Below, piece by piece: positions 1 through 7,980 of a stretch of DNA of 64,000 nt (positions are counted from its first letter, which is position 1; each line of letters opens with the position of its first letter). Source of the stretch: Roseiarcus sp963835215 (GTDB taxonomy: Bacteria; Pseudomonadota; Alphaproteobacteria; Rhizobiales; Beijerinckiaceae); assembly GCA_963835215.1 (NCBI GenBank), contig CAWIES010000002.1:434001-498000 (forward strand), written 5' to 3'. Under the pieces are notes generated by a model that was not told where the DNA came from, did not search any database, and saw nothing but the letters and a program-made list of their open reading frames with translations. Made by a program: the position numbers and the translations under genes.

Positions 1-2777
1 GCCTGAAGGGCTACAAGCCGAAGATCGCCGCGATCAATGCGCTGGAGCCCGAGTTCGCCGCGCTCACCGACGATCAGTTGCGCGCCAAGACGATCGAGTT
101 CCGCGCCGAACTCGCCGCCGGCAAGACCCTCGACGATCTCGCCGTTCCCGCCTTCGCCGCCGTGCGGGAAGCCGCCAAGCGCACGCTCAAGCAGCGCCAT
201 TTCGATGTTCAGTTGATCGGCGGCCTGGTGCTGCACGAAGGCGCGATCGCGGAAATGCGCACCGGCGAAGGCAAGACGCTGGTCGCGACCCTCGCCGTCT
301 ATCTCAACGCGCTCGCCGGCAAGGGCATGCACGTCGTCACCGTCAACGACTATCTCGCCAAGCGCGACTCCGAATGGATGGGCGAGATCTACAAATTTCT
401 CGGCATGAGCGTCGGTGTGATCGTCCACGGCCTCGACGACGCCGAACGCCGCGAGGCCTACGCCGCCGACATCACCTACGGCACCAACAACGAATTCGGC
501 TTCGACTATCTGCGCGACAACATGAAGTACGACATGGCGCAGATGGTCCAGCGCGGGCACACCTTCGCCATCGTCGACGAAGTCGATTCGATCCTGGTCG
601 ACGAAGCGCGCACGCCGCTCATCATCTCCGGCCCGTCAGAAGATCGCTCCGGCCTCTACGCCGGCGTCGACAAGCTGATCCCCAGCCTCGCGCGCGAGGA
701 CTACGACGTCGACGAGAAGCAGCGCACGGTGAGCCTGACCGAAGCCGGCAACGAGCACGTCGAGGAGTTGCTGCGCTCGGCCGGCATCATGAAGGAAGGG
801 TTCCTCTACGAAGCCGCCAACGCGACGCTCGTCCATCACGTCAATCAGGCCCTGCGCGCTCACAAGCTGTTCCAGCGCGACAAGGACTACATCGTGCGCA
901 ACGATGAGGTCGTCATCGTCGACGAGTTCACTGGCCGCATGATGCCGGGCCGACGCTATTCGGAAGGCCTGCACCAGGCGCTCGAAGCCAAGGAAGGCGT
1001 CACCGTCCAGCCCGAGAACGTTACGCTCGCCTCGATCACCTTCCAGAACTACTTCCGCCTTTACGGCAAGCTGGCGGGCATGACCGGCACGGCGTCGACC
1101 GAGGCCGACGAGTTCGCCGAGATCTACAAGCTGGTGGTCGTCGAGATCCCGACCCACCGCGCCGTCTCGCGCGCCGACGGGGACGACGAGGTCTATCGCT
1201 CGGGCGAAGAGAAACTGCGCGCCGTGGTGCGCGAGATCGAGGACGCCAACGCCAAGCTGCAACCGATGCTGGTCGGCACGACTTCGATCGAGAAGTCCGA
1301 ACAGCTTGGCGAGCGGCTGGAGCAGCGCGGCTTCAAGAAGATCGACTTCACCGCGCCCAATGCGATGAAGCCGCTCTACGCCGCCGCGCGGGCCGGCAAA
1401 CCGTCAAAGACTTTCGCCATTCTCAACGCCCGCCACCACGAGCTCGAGGCGTTCATCGTCGCCGAGGCCGGCGTTCCCGGCGCGATCACCATCGCCACCA
1501 ACATGGCGGGCCGGGGCACCGACATCCAGCTCGGCGGCAATGTCGAGATGCGGGTCAAGCAGGAGCTCGACGACGCTGCGGCGCCCGAAGCGCGCGATGC
1601 GCTTGAGGCGGCGGTGCGCGCCGAAGTCGCCGAATTCAAACAGAAAGCGATCGCGGCCGGCGGCCTCTACATCGTCGGCACCGAGCGGCACGAGAGCCGC
1701 CGCATCGACAATCAGCTCCGCGGTCGCTCGGGCCGCCAGGGCGACCCTGGCCGCTCGAAGTTCTTCCTGTCGCTGCAGGACGACCTGATGCGCATTTTCG
1801 GCTCCGATCGCATGGACGCGATGCTGAAGCGGCTCGGGCTCAAGGAGGACGAGGCGATCGTCCATCCCTGGATCAACAAGGCGCTGGAAAAGGCGCAGCA
1901 GAAGGTCGAAGCGCGCAACTTCGACATGCGCAAGAACATCCTCAAGTTCGACAACGTTATGAACGACCAGCGCAAGGTCATCTTCGAGGACCGGCGCAAG
2001 ATGATGGCGCTGGAATCGCTGGAGTCCTCGATCGCCGAGATGCGCGCCGACGTCGTCGGTGACCTCGTCACCCGCTACATCCCCCCCGACGCCTATCCGG
2101 AAGCCTGGGACGTCGCTGGGCTCAAGCAGGAAGTCGCCGCCAAGCTCAACCTCGACGCGCCGGTCGACGAGTGGGCGAAGGAGGAGGGCATCGGCGAAGA
2201 GGAAATGGCCGAGCGGCTGCTCAAGACCGCTGACTCAGCCTATGGCGAGCGCGTGTCGCGCAACACGCCCGAAGCGATGCGCTATGTCGAGAAGCAGGTG
2301 ATCCTGCAGTCGCTCGATCATTTGTGGCGCGAGCATCTCGTCACGCTCGACCATCTGCGCCAGGTGATTGGTTGGCGCGGCATGGCGCAGCGCGACCCGC
2401 TCAACGAATACAAGTCGGAAGCCTTCGAGCTGTTCCGCACGCTGATCACGCAGTGGCACGAGGCGGTGACCACGCAGATGATGCGCATCGAGGTGCGCTT
2501 CCAGGCGCCCGAGCCGCCGCCGCCGATGCAGTTCCAGCATCTCGATCCGACAACCGGCGAGAACGAAGCGGGTTTTGGCGCCGACGCCGAGCCGATCGCG
2601 GCCGACCCGTTCGCCGGCGTCGCCGTCGCCGCGAGTTCGGCGCCGACGCTCGCCGCCGTAAGCCTCGCCGAACGCGACCCCAACGACCCGGCGACCTGGG
2701 GCAAGATCGGCCGCAATGAGTTGTGCCCATGCGGCTCGGGCAAGAAGTACAAACATTGCCACGGGCAGCTCGGCTGA
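1..2777 (+). CDS. secA: Preprotein translocase ATPase SecA (5' end outside window)
   Basis: SecA is the cytoplasmic motor ATPase that drives unfolded preproteins through the SecYEG channel. The reading frame is open from base 3, beginning LKGYKPKIAAINALEPEF, so the first residues lie outside the window and the TTG at 78 is not the start. Visible are the Walker A region (RTGEGKTLVAT), the DEAD-like VDEVDSILVDEARTPLIISG block, the preprotein crosslinking region, the second nucleotide-binding fold with TNMAGRGTDI and RGRSGRQGDPG, and the helical scaffold/wing. It ends in a SEC-C zinc motif (CPCGSGKKYKHCHG). The length is normal for the family and no disruption is seen. prmC begins inside its last codons. 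Confidence 0.98.
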   Translation, partial: LKGYKPKIAAINALEPEFAALTDDQLRAKTIEFRAELAAGKTLDDLAVPAFAAVREAAKRTLKQRHFDVQLIGGLVLHEGAIAEMRTGEGKTLVATLAVYLNALAGKGMHVVTVNDYLAKRDSEWMGEIYKFLGMSVGVIVHGLDDAERREAYAADITYGTNNEFGFDYLRDNMKYDMAQMVQRGHTFAIVDEVDSILVDEARTPLIISGPSEDRSGLYAGVDKLIPSLAREDYDVDEKQRTVSLTEAGNEHVEELLRSAGIMKEGFLYEAANATLVHHVNQALRAHKLFQRDKDYIVRNDEVVIVDEFTGRMMPGRRYSEGLHQALEAKEGVTVQPENVTLASITFQNYFRLYGKLAGMTGTASTEADEFAEIYKLVVVEIPTHRAVSRADGDDEVYRSGEEKLRAVVREIEDANAKLQPMLVGTTSIEKSEQLGERLEQRGFKKIDFTAPNAMKPLYAAARAGKPSKTFAILNARHHELEAFIVAEAGVPGAITIATNMAGRGTDIQLGGNVEMRVKQELDDAAAPEARDALEAAVRAEVAEFKQKAIAAGGLYIVGTERHESRRIDNQLRGRSGRQGDPGRSKFFLSLQDDLMRIFGSDRMDAMLKRLGLKEDEAIVHPWINKALEKAQQKVEARNFDMRKNILKFDNVMNDQRKVIFEDRRKMMALESLESSIAEMRADVVGDLVTRYIPPDAYPEAWDVAGLKQEVAAKLNLDAPVDEWAKEEGIGEEEMAERLLKTADSAYGERVSRNTPEAMRYVEKQVILQSLDHLWREHLVTLDHLRQVIGWRGMAQRDPLNEYKSEAFELFRTLITQWHEAVTTQMMRIEVRFQAPEPPPPMQFQHLDPTTGENEAGFGADAEPIAADPFAGVAVAASSAPTLAAVSLAERDPNDPATWGKIGRNELCPCGSGKKYKHCHGQLG

Positions 2778-3649
2778 AGAGCCTGACGCCGACGACCAGC
2801 CGCGCCGCGGCGCTTGCCGCCCTCACGCAGGCGATGGCGGGCATGACTGAAGCGCCGGCGCGCGAAGCGGCGCTGCTCCTGCGCGCTGGCGCCGATCTCA
2901 AGTCAACCGACCTGATCGCCGACCCCGAGGCGCCGCTGGGCGCGGCGGCGGCCAAAGTCGGCGCCTACGCCGCGCGGCGCGTTGCTGGCGAACCTCTCTC
3001 GCGTATCCTCGGCCGGCGTGAGTTCTGGAGCCTCTCTTTCGCGCTGACAGGCGACACGCTCGACCCGCGTCCTGAAACCGAAACAATCGTGGAGGCTGCG
3101 CTCGCCGCCTTCGCCGAGCGGCGCGGCGAAGCGCTGCGGCTGATCGATTTTGGCGTCGGCTCGGGCGCGCTGATCGCCGCCCTGCTCAGCGAGTTTCCCG
3201 CCGCTCACGGCGTCGGCGTCGACGTCAGCGCCGCCGCCGCGGCGCAGGCGCGCGCCAATCTCGCCGCGCTCGGCCTCGCGGCGCGGGCCGAAATCCGCGT
3301 CGGCGACTGGGGCGCGGGGATCAAAGGCCGCTTTGACCTGATCGTCGCCAACCCGCCCTATATCCGCAGCGCCGACATCGCCGGCCTCGCGCGGGAGGTC
3401 GCCGCGCACGATCCCGCCATCGCGCTCGACGGCGGCGCCGACGGCCTCGACGCCTATCGCGCGCTGGCGCCCCATGTCGCGAGGCTACTGGCGCCGGGCG
3501 GGCGCTTTTTCTTCGAGGTCGGCGAAGGTCAGGCCGAAGCGGTGAAGGCGATCGCGAGTGCGGCGGGACTTGCGGCAACCGCAACGCACAGCGATCTCGC
3601 CGGAATCGTGCGTGTCGTCGCGGGCCAAAGCGCCGCCGACGCCGCTTGA
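2723..3649 (+). CDS. prmC: Peptide chain release factor N5-glutamine methyltransferase PrmC/HemK
   Basis: PrmC methylates the GGQ glutamine of release factors RF1/RF2 using S-adenosylmethionine. The protein has the family's helical N-terminal region with PLSRILGRREFW, the SAM-binding motif LIDFGVGSGALIAALL and the catalytic/substrate motif VANPPYI, then a Rossmann C-terminus with the usual GLDAYRALA. The start is uncertain. GTG at 2723 and ATG at 2729 both lie inside the secA SEC-C codons in another frame, and no ATG occurs again until well into the helical domain, so a roughly 50-nt overlap with secA is likely. Tight packing suggests co-transcription with secA. Confidence 0.9.
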   Translation: MPMRLGQEVQTLPRAARLKSLTPTTSRAAALAALTQAMAGMTEAPAREAALLLRAGADLKSTDLIADPEAPLGAAAAKVGAYAARRVAGEPLSRILGRREFWSLSFALTGDTLDPRPETETIVEAALAAFAERRGEALRLIDFGVGSGALIAALLSEFPAAHGVGVDVSAAAAAQARANLAALGLAARAEIRVGDWGAGIKGRFDLIVANPPYIRSADIAGLAREVAAHDPAIALDGGADGLDAYRALAPHVARLLAPGGRFFFEVGEGQAEAVKAIASAAGLAATATHSDLAGIVRVVAGQSAADAA

Positions 3650-3660
3650 GGACGCGGATC

Positions 3661-3682
3661 CCCTCCCCCTTGCGGGGGAGGG
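3661..3682. repeat. Short GC-rich palindrome downstream of prmC
   Basis: A CCCTCCCC / GGGGAGGG hairpin follows the prmC stop. It is not followed by a T-run, so it does not look like a standard intrinsic terminator. Similar CCTTCTCC-type palindromes occur at about 22990-23040, 30315-30360 and 40567-40600 of this window, which suggests a family of dispersed intergenic palindromes. Confidence 0.4.
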
Positions 3683-3705
3683 TTAGGGTGGGATGTCACG
3701 CAGCG

Positions 3706-4035
3706 CTAGCTTGATTGCTCGCTCCCGGCGCCTGTGTAGATCAGCGTGTAAAACGCGGGCGCCGTGCCTTCTATAAGCGGGAGCAGGCGCTGCCGATGTT
3801 TGGCGAACGCTGCGGTCTCCGTGAAGCGCCGGAGAGCGTCTTCGTCGTCAAAGTAGGCGACCGCGACGACGTTTCGATCGTCGTTGGCGCGGTACCACTG
3901 CGAACCCCTGGCTCCGGGAGCGTTTCCGAGTGATGGAAGGCCCTGCAGTTGCGCGGCGACGAACGCGTCCATCATTCCCGGCTTGGGCGTAAAAATGTTG
4001 ATTTGGATGAGCGGACGTTTCTGGGAAGTCGTCAT
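3706..4035 (-). CDS. Antibiotic biosynthesis monooxygenase (ABM) family protein
   Basis: A 109-residue protein with the ferredoxin-like ABM fold pattern: an early beta strand (LIQINIFTPKPGMMDAFV), WYRANDDRNVVAVAYFDDEDALRRF, and a C-terminal strand. ABM proteins are small, cofactor-free oxygenases or quinone-modifying enzymes; the substrate here is unknown. It is divergent from soxR, and its promoter contains a MerR-type operator in a 19-bp spacer, which marks it as a probable SoxR target. ABM-type monooxygenases are known SoxR targets in bacteria that lack soxS. A role in handling redox-cycling quinones is an inference from that context. Confidence 0.75.
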   Translation of the reverse strand: MTTSQKRPLIQINIFTPKPGMMDAFVAAQLQGLPSLGNAPGARGSQWYRANDDRNVVAVAYFDDEDALRRFTETAAFAKHRQRLLPLIEGTAPAFYTLIYTGAGSEQSS

Positions 4036-4064
4036 GTGTTGGCTCCTGAGGACATGGAGCCGGG

Positions 4065-4095
4065 TTGATACAACCTCAAGTAAGGTTTAGGTCAA
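4065..4095 (-). promoter_or_regulatory. SoxR/MerR-type operator and promoter for the ABM gene
   Basis: On the minus strand TTGACC (4095-4090) and TATCAA (4070-4065) form -35 and -10 elements separated by 19 bp, the overlong spacer typical of MerR-family activation. An imperfect dyad, ACCTCAAG at 4073-4080 and TTTAGGT at 4086-4092, lies in the spacer and resembles the enterobacterial soxS operator arms. The -10 is about 30 nt from the ABM start codon. Confidence 0.7.
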
Positions 4096-4119
4096 GAGCC
4101 CTCTGCGGAGGGTTCGCTC

Positions 4120-4599
4120 ATGCGCTCAAAGCTCGGTTCAGACCTTCCTCGCGAACTCACGGTCGGCGAGGTCGCCCGTCGTTCGGGCGTGGCTGTTTCA
4201 GCAGTTCATTACTACGAGAGCGAAGGTCTGATCCGAAGCTGGCGCAGCGACGGCAATCAAAGGCGTTTTCCTCGCGGAGTCCTCAGGAGGATCTCGGTTA
4301 TCAAGGTCGGGCAGCGAGCGGGAATTCCGCTACGCGAGATCGCCGAGGCGCTGGCGTCGCTGCCCGACGGTCGCCCACCCACCGCAGCCGACTGGGCTAA
4401 AATGTCGGGCCGTTGGAGGGCAGACCTCGATAGCCGCATCAAAAAACTGACCGCGTTAAGAGATCAGCTCGGCGATTGCATCGGCTGCGGCTGTCTGTCG
4501 CTGGCCAATTGTCCGCTTCGGAACCCCTCTGACCAATTGAGCCAACAAGGCTCTGGTCCCCGGCTCCTGCTCGGCGCCGATGACGAGTTGTCACGGTAA
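4120..4599 (+). CDS. soxR: Redox-sensitive MerR-family regulator SoxR
   Basis: SoxR is a homodimeric [2Fe-2S] sensor that activates promoters with long spacers when oxidised by redox-cycling compounds. The N-terminal winged helix reads LTVGEVARRSGVAVSAVHYYESEGLI...RRFPRGVLRRISVIKVGQRAG, followed by the dimerisation helix and the diagnostic cluster motif CIGCGCLSLANCPLRNP near residues 125-140 with four cysteines. Length (159 residues) is normal. The ATG at 4120 places the helix-turn-helix at the expected distance. It is divergent from the ABM gene across about 84 bp holding the operator. No soxS is present, as expected outside enterobacteria. Confidence 0.95.
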   Translation: MRSKLGSDLPRELTVGEVARRSGVAVSAVHYYESEGLIRSWRSDGNQRRFPRGVLRRISVIKVGQRAGIPLREIAEALASLPDGRPPTAADWAKMSGRWRADLDSRIKKLTALRDQLGDCIGCGCLSLANCPLRNPSDQLSQQGSGPRLLLGADDELSR

Positions 4600-4670
4600 G
4601 GGGAGTGCGCTTGCTTCCGGCGCGGGTCCTCTGCAAATTCGCGGACGTCCAACAGCCTCGGAGGCGCCCC

Positions 4671-5072
4671 ATGCCAACCAGCGACGCCTCTCAGGAACAG
4701 CCGCGCGGCGAGCTCACTGTACGCGTCGTCGCGATGCCGAGCGACACCAACGCCAATGGCGACATTTTCGGCGGCTGGGTGCTGAGCCAGATGGACCAGG
4801 CCGGCGGCATCGCCGCGGTCGAGCGGGCGCGGGGGCGGGCGGCGACGATCGCGATCGACGCGATGAAGTTTCTACGCCCAGTCAAAGTCGGCGATGTGCT
4901 GTGTGTCTACACCAGCGTTGACCGGGTCGGGCGCACCTCGATGACGATCCACATCGAGGCCTGGGCGCGCCGCTTCCGGGTTCGCGCCCGCGAGAAAGTC
5001 ACCGACGCCGATTTCACTTTCGTCGCCATTGACGATGAAGGCCGTCCGCGCCCCGTGCCGCCGCCGGAATAA
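4671..5072 (+). CDS. Acyl-CoA thioesterase, YciA-like hotdog protein
   Basis: A hotdog-fold thioesterase that would hydrolyse acyl-CoA to free acid and CoA in the cytoplasm. Diagnostic residues include MPSDTNANGDIFGGWVLSQMDQAGGIAA with the catalytic aspartate-containing N-x-N-G-D-I-F-G-G segment, and AIDAMKFLRPVKVGDVLCVYT. The frame stays open upstream to a TTG at 4605. The ATG at 4671 is preferred because GGAGG lies just before it and homologues begin near there. About 133 residues, typical of the family. Substrate range cannot be read from sequence. Confidence 0.88.
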   Translation: MPTSDASQEQPRGELTVRVVAMPSDTNANGDIFGGWVLSQMDQAGGIAAVERARGRAATIAIDAMKFLRPVKVGDVLCVYTSVDRVGRTSMTIHIEAWARRFRVRAREKVTDADFTFVAIDDEGRPRPVPPPE

Positions 5073-5086
5073 AGCGGCTTACGCGT

Positions 5087-6682
5087 TCACGACGCGATAG
5101 AGAGTCTCTGCTCGCTCGCCGGCGCGTTGGCGGCCTGCTTGAGGGCGGCCATGAATCCGAGCACCTGATCGGCCGGCATCGCTTTGGCGAAGATATAGCC
5201 CTGACCGATCTTGCAGCCGAGCTTAAGCATCGCGGCGCGCTGGTCTTCGCGCTCGATGCCTTCGGCGACGGTCGTGAGCCCCATGCTGCGGCCAAGGCCG
5301 ACGATCGCCTCAACGATCTTCCGACTTTCCGGATTGTCCATCATGTTGGCGATGAAGGATTGGTCGATCTTGATTTTGTCGAACGGCAAGATGTGAAGAT
5401 GGCGCAGGCTCGAATATCCGGTGCCAAAATCATCGATCGCCAGCGACATGCCTTCGGATTTCAGGATGGCGATCGGATTGGAGAGGATCAACGCGTCGTT
5501 GACGAAGGCGTCTTCGGTGATCTCAACCTCGATGCGATCGGTCCTGAATTTTGTCGCCTTAACGACGGCGACAAAATCATTCAGGAAGCGCTCGTTCTTC
5601 AGCGATTTGGGAGAAATGTTGACGGCGAGGCGAAACGCGCCCGGCCATTCCGCCGCCGCCCGGCAGGCGCGATCGACGAGGGAGAGCGTCATCTCCTCGA
5701 GCCTGCCCGAGTCGGTCGCGATCGGAATGAAGACCGCCGGCGGAATCTGACCCAGCAGCGGGTGGTTCCATCGGGCGAGGATTTCAAAGCCGGAAACTGA
5801 GCCGTCCGACAGCTCGATCAGCGGTTGGAAATGGGGTTCGATCCGCCCGCTGCGGATCGCATCGTCGAGCGAGGCCTCGATAGCGCCGCGCCGATCGATC
5901 GAGCGCTCCATCGTCTCGTCGAAGAAAACGACCGAGCCGGCGCCGCGTTGCGAGGCCTCGTGGACCGCCAGATCGCAACGGCGCATGACCTCCGCCGCGA
6001 TCGTCGCGGCTGCCTTTCTTGGGCACAGCGAAAGGTCGGCGACGCCAACGTGAAGAGCGAGCGGCAGCTTGAGACCGTCGCCGAGATCGATGACGCGCAA
6101 AGCCTCGACCACATTGTCGATCAGCGCCCTTGCGCGCGCCGCCAACGCCGCGCGTTCGCCGTGCAGAAGCAGATAGTATTGCTCCCCGTTGACGCCGGCG
6201 ACGAGATCGGGGACGTGAATGCGAGCGACCAGCCGATTTGTCACGTCGGCGACGATCGCGTTGGCGATCTCAAAACCTTGGACGTTGGCGATCATCTTCA
6301 AATTCGGGAAGTGGACGCCAATCAGGATCAGGTCCTGGTCGCCCACAAGCTTCGCCGCCGCCGCGTTGAGGTAGTATTCGAGGCCATTGCGATTGGGCAG
6401 GCCGGTCATCCTGTCGGTGATGATCGAAGCCTCGAATTCGGTTTGAAGCCTGTGGTGGGCTTCGATCTCCACCGTCAATTCGCGGCGCCTGCGAACGCTG
6501 TAGACCGCCATGCCGACCCAAAGCGCCAGGCCAGCCGCGATTACGAAGCTTCGCCCCGTGGGCAGGACAGTCGACAGCATCGCCCCGGCGGCGCTGAGCG
6601 CCCCGAACTGCGACTCCGCCACCAGCAAAAGCGCGCAGATGCTCGCCACCGTTACGAGTTCAACCAGGCCTTTGGACTTCAT
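5087..6682 (-). CDS. Membrane protein with degenerate GGDEF and intact EAL domain
   Basis: A 531-residue probable cyclic-di-GMP phosphodiesterase. Two hydrophobic segments occur in the first ~60 residues, then a GGDEF-fold domain (ITDRMTGLPNRNGLEYYL) whose signature loop reads VNGEQYY instead of GG(D/E)EF, so cyclase activity is unlikely. The EAL domain is well preserved: EILARWNHP in place of EALLRW, EITEDAF, DDFGTGYSSLRHLHILPFDKIKIDQSFI and VAEGIE. The metal- and catalysis-linked acidic residues are present, so hydrolysis of c-di-GMP is expected. It is convergent with the thioesterase gene with a 14-nt gap. Confidence 0.9.
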   Translation of the reverse strand: MKSKGLVELVTVASICALLLVAESQFGALSAAGAMLSTVLPTGRSFVIAAGLALWVGMAVYSVRRRRELTVEIEAHHRLQTEFEASIITDRMTGLPNRNGLEYYLNAAAAKLVGDQDLILIGVHFPNLKMIANVQGFEIANAIVADVTNRLVARIHVPDLVAGVNGEQYYLLLHGERAALAARARALIDNVVEALRVIDLGDGLKLPLALHVGVADLSLCPRKAAATIAAEVMRRCDLAVHEASQRGAGSVVFFDETMERSIDRRGAIEASLDDAIRSGRIEPHFQPLIELSDGSVSGFEILARWNHPLLGQIPPAVFIPIATDSGRLEEMTLSLVDRACRAAAEWPGAFRLAVNISPKSLKNERFLNDFVAVVKATKFRTDRIEVEITEDAFVNDALILSNPIAILKSEGMSLAIDDFGTGYSSLRHLHILPFDKIKIDQSFIANMMDNPESRKIVEAIVGLGRSMGLTTVAEGIEREDQRAAMLKLGCKIGQGYIFAKAMPADQVLGFMAALKQAANAPASEQRLSIAS

Positions 6683-6972
6683 AAGCCGCCCTTGCCACGC
6701 CTTGACCTGAATCTGCGCCGTTGCCGAGAGACACGTCCACTATGTCCAGATCATTGTGGACAATTCGTTCACGGCTGAGGCCGGAGTTTGCTGCGACGCA
6801 ACATTGACGAAGGTCAAGTCGGGCCGGGAATGCTTGGCTATTGGGCGCCATCGGGTCCGCAAGGCGGCCAATTGGTTGACTGATCTCGCCAAGTCTTGGG
6901 CCGCCGCAGCGGACCTATGGCTATTCAGGACGAGCCGGCAAGCATGGCGGCGCCGGCAAAGCGCGCAGCCTG
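6683..6972. other. Intergenic region upstream of the EAL gene
   Basis: About 290 bases without a supportable gene. A short inverted repeat GTCCAC (6735-6740) / GTGGAC (6756-6761) lies near 50 nt upstream of the EAL start and could be a regulatory site. Open frames crossing this stretch have no recognisable protein character. Confidence 0.4.
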
Positions 6973-7593
6973 CTAAGGCGAAGCGTGGGCGAAAATATCG
7001 ACCGCGGCGAAGCCGGCAAGGTCGAGCCGCGCCCGCTCGGGCAGATAGACGAAGGCGGCGCGCGCCAGTGCGTCGCGGCCCTCGCGCCTGAGCATCGCGT
7101 CGAGCTTTTCGCGCAGGGCATGCAGGTGCAGAACGTCGGACGCAGCGTAAGTGAGCTGCGCTTCGCTCAAGGTCTCGGCGCCCCAGTCCGAGGACTGCTG
7201 CTGCTTGGAGATTTCGACCCCGAGCAGCTCGCGCGTCAGATCCTTCAGCCCGTGGCGATCCGTGTAGGTGCGGGCGAGCTTCGAGGCGATCTTGGTGCAA
7301 TAGACCGGCGCCGCCATCACCCCGAAAGCGTGGCACATCATCGCGATGTCGAAGCGACCGAAGTGGAAGAGTTTGAGCACGCTCGCATCGGCGAGCAGCG
7401 CTTCGAGATTGGGCGCGCGCTTCTGACCCGGCGCGATCTGGACGACCTCGGCGGTTCCGTCGCCGCACGAGAGCTGCACGACGCATAGGCGGTCGCGGCC
7501 AACTTCGAGGCCCATCGTTTCGGTGTCGATGGCGACGATGGGGCCGAGATCGAGGCCCTTGGGCAGGTCGCCGGCATGGACGCGGATCGTCAT
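6973..7593 (-). CDS. rnd: Ribonuclease D-like 3'-5' exonuclease
   Basis: A DEDD-family 3'-5' exoribonuclease of the short alphaproteobacterial type (206 residues). Exo motif I is IAIDTETMGL, motif II lies in LFHFGRFDIAMM, and motif III includes TYAASDVLHLHALREKL. These supply the four acidic metal ligands and the tyrosine of the DEDDy subclass. There is no C-terminal HRDC domain, unlike the longer enterobacterial RNase D. It probably acts in tRNA and structured-RNA 3' trimming. It marks the left edge of the accessory island. Confidence 0.88.
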   Translation of the reverse strand: MTIRVHAGDLPKGLDLGPIVAIDTETMGLEVGRDRLCVVQLSCGDGTAEVVQIAPGQKRAPNLEALLADASVLKLFHFGRFDIAMMCHAFGVMAAPVYCTKIASKLARTYTDRHGLKDLTRELLGVEISKQQQSSDWGAETLSEAQLTYAASDVLHLHALREKLDAMLRREGRDALARAAFVYLPERARLDLAGFAAVDIFAHASP

Positions 7594-7980
7594 TGCGCGC
7601 CGCCCTGAGCGGCGGCCCGATTTCCCGAGTCTTGTTGCAACGCTTTGATAGATTGCATCTTTTCAGCCCGCTCACATGCGCGCATGCTTAGCAGGCGCCT
7701 CTTGGAGCGTCAAGCAAAGAGCGAGGCGGCGGGCGGGGTCGAATGTCGGGACTTGGCCGAGCGCGGAAAGGCGGCTTTGTGAACGAGCGAGGGGACAAGC
7801 AGACATTCATTGCCGAAGGCGTTGGACTCCCGTCAACGTTGAACGGAAGTTGCGCGCGCTGCAAAAATCAAGATTGTTGAAATACCGATTCTTGATCGAA
7901 AATGCGGGAGTGTCCGCCACAAAGCGTATTGCCGCGATTCAGACAATATGGTAGTTACACTCTTCAAGGACAGGTGAAGA
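7594..7980. other. Non-coding left flank of the methyltransferase island
   Basis: About 390 bases between rnd and the methyltransferase. Composition drops toward AT in the last ~150 bases (AAAAATCAAGATTGTTGAAA and similar), in contrast with the GC-rich core genome, as expected at an island edge. A 92-codon frame at 7676-7954 has no recognisable features and I do not call it. GGTGAAG just before 7981 could serve as the methyltransferase ribosome-binding site. No tRNA, integrase or clear attachment repeat is seen. Confidence 0.5.

Noticed and set aside
5014..5313. Open frame opposite the start of the thioesterase/EAL junction.
   Set aside because: Overlaps two well-supported genes and has only arginine/serine-rich translation.
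7676..7954. A 92-codon open frame in the gap before the methyltransferase.
   Set aside because: The translation is arginine-rich, shows no domain or start signal, and looks like random open frame in GC-rich DNA.
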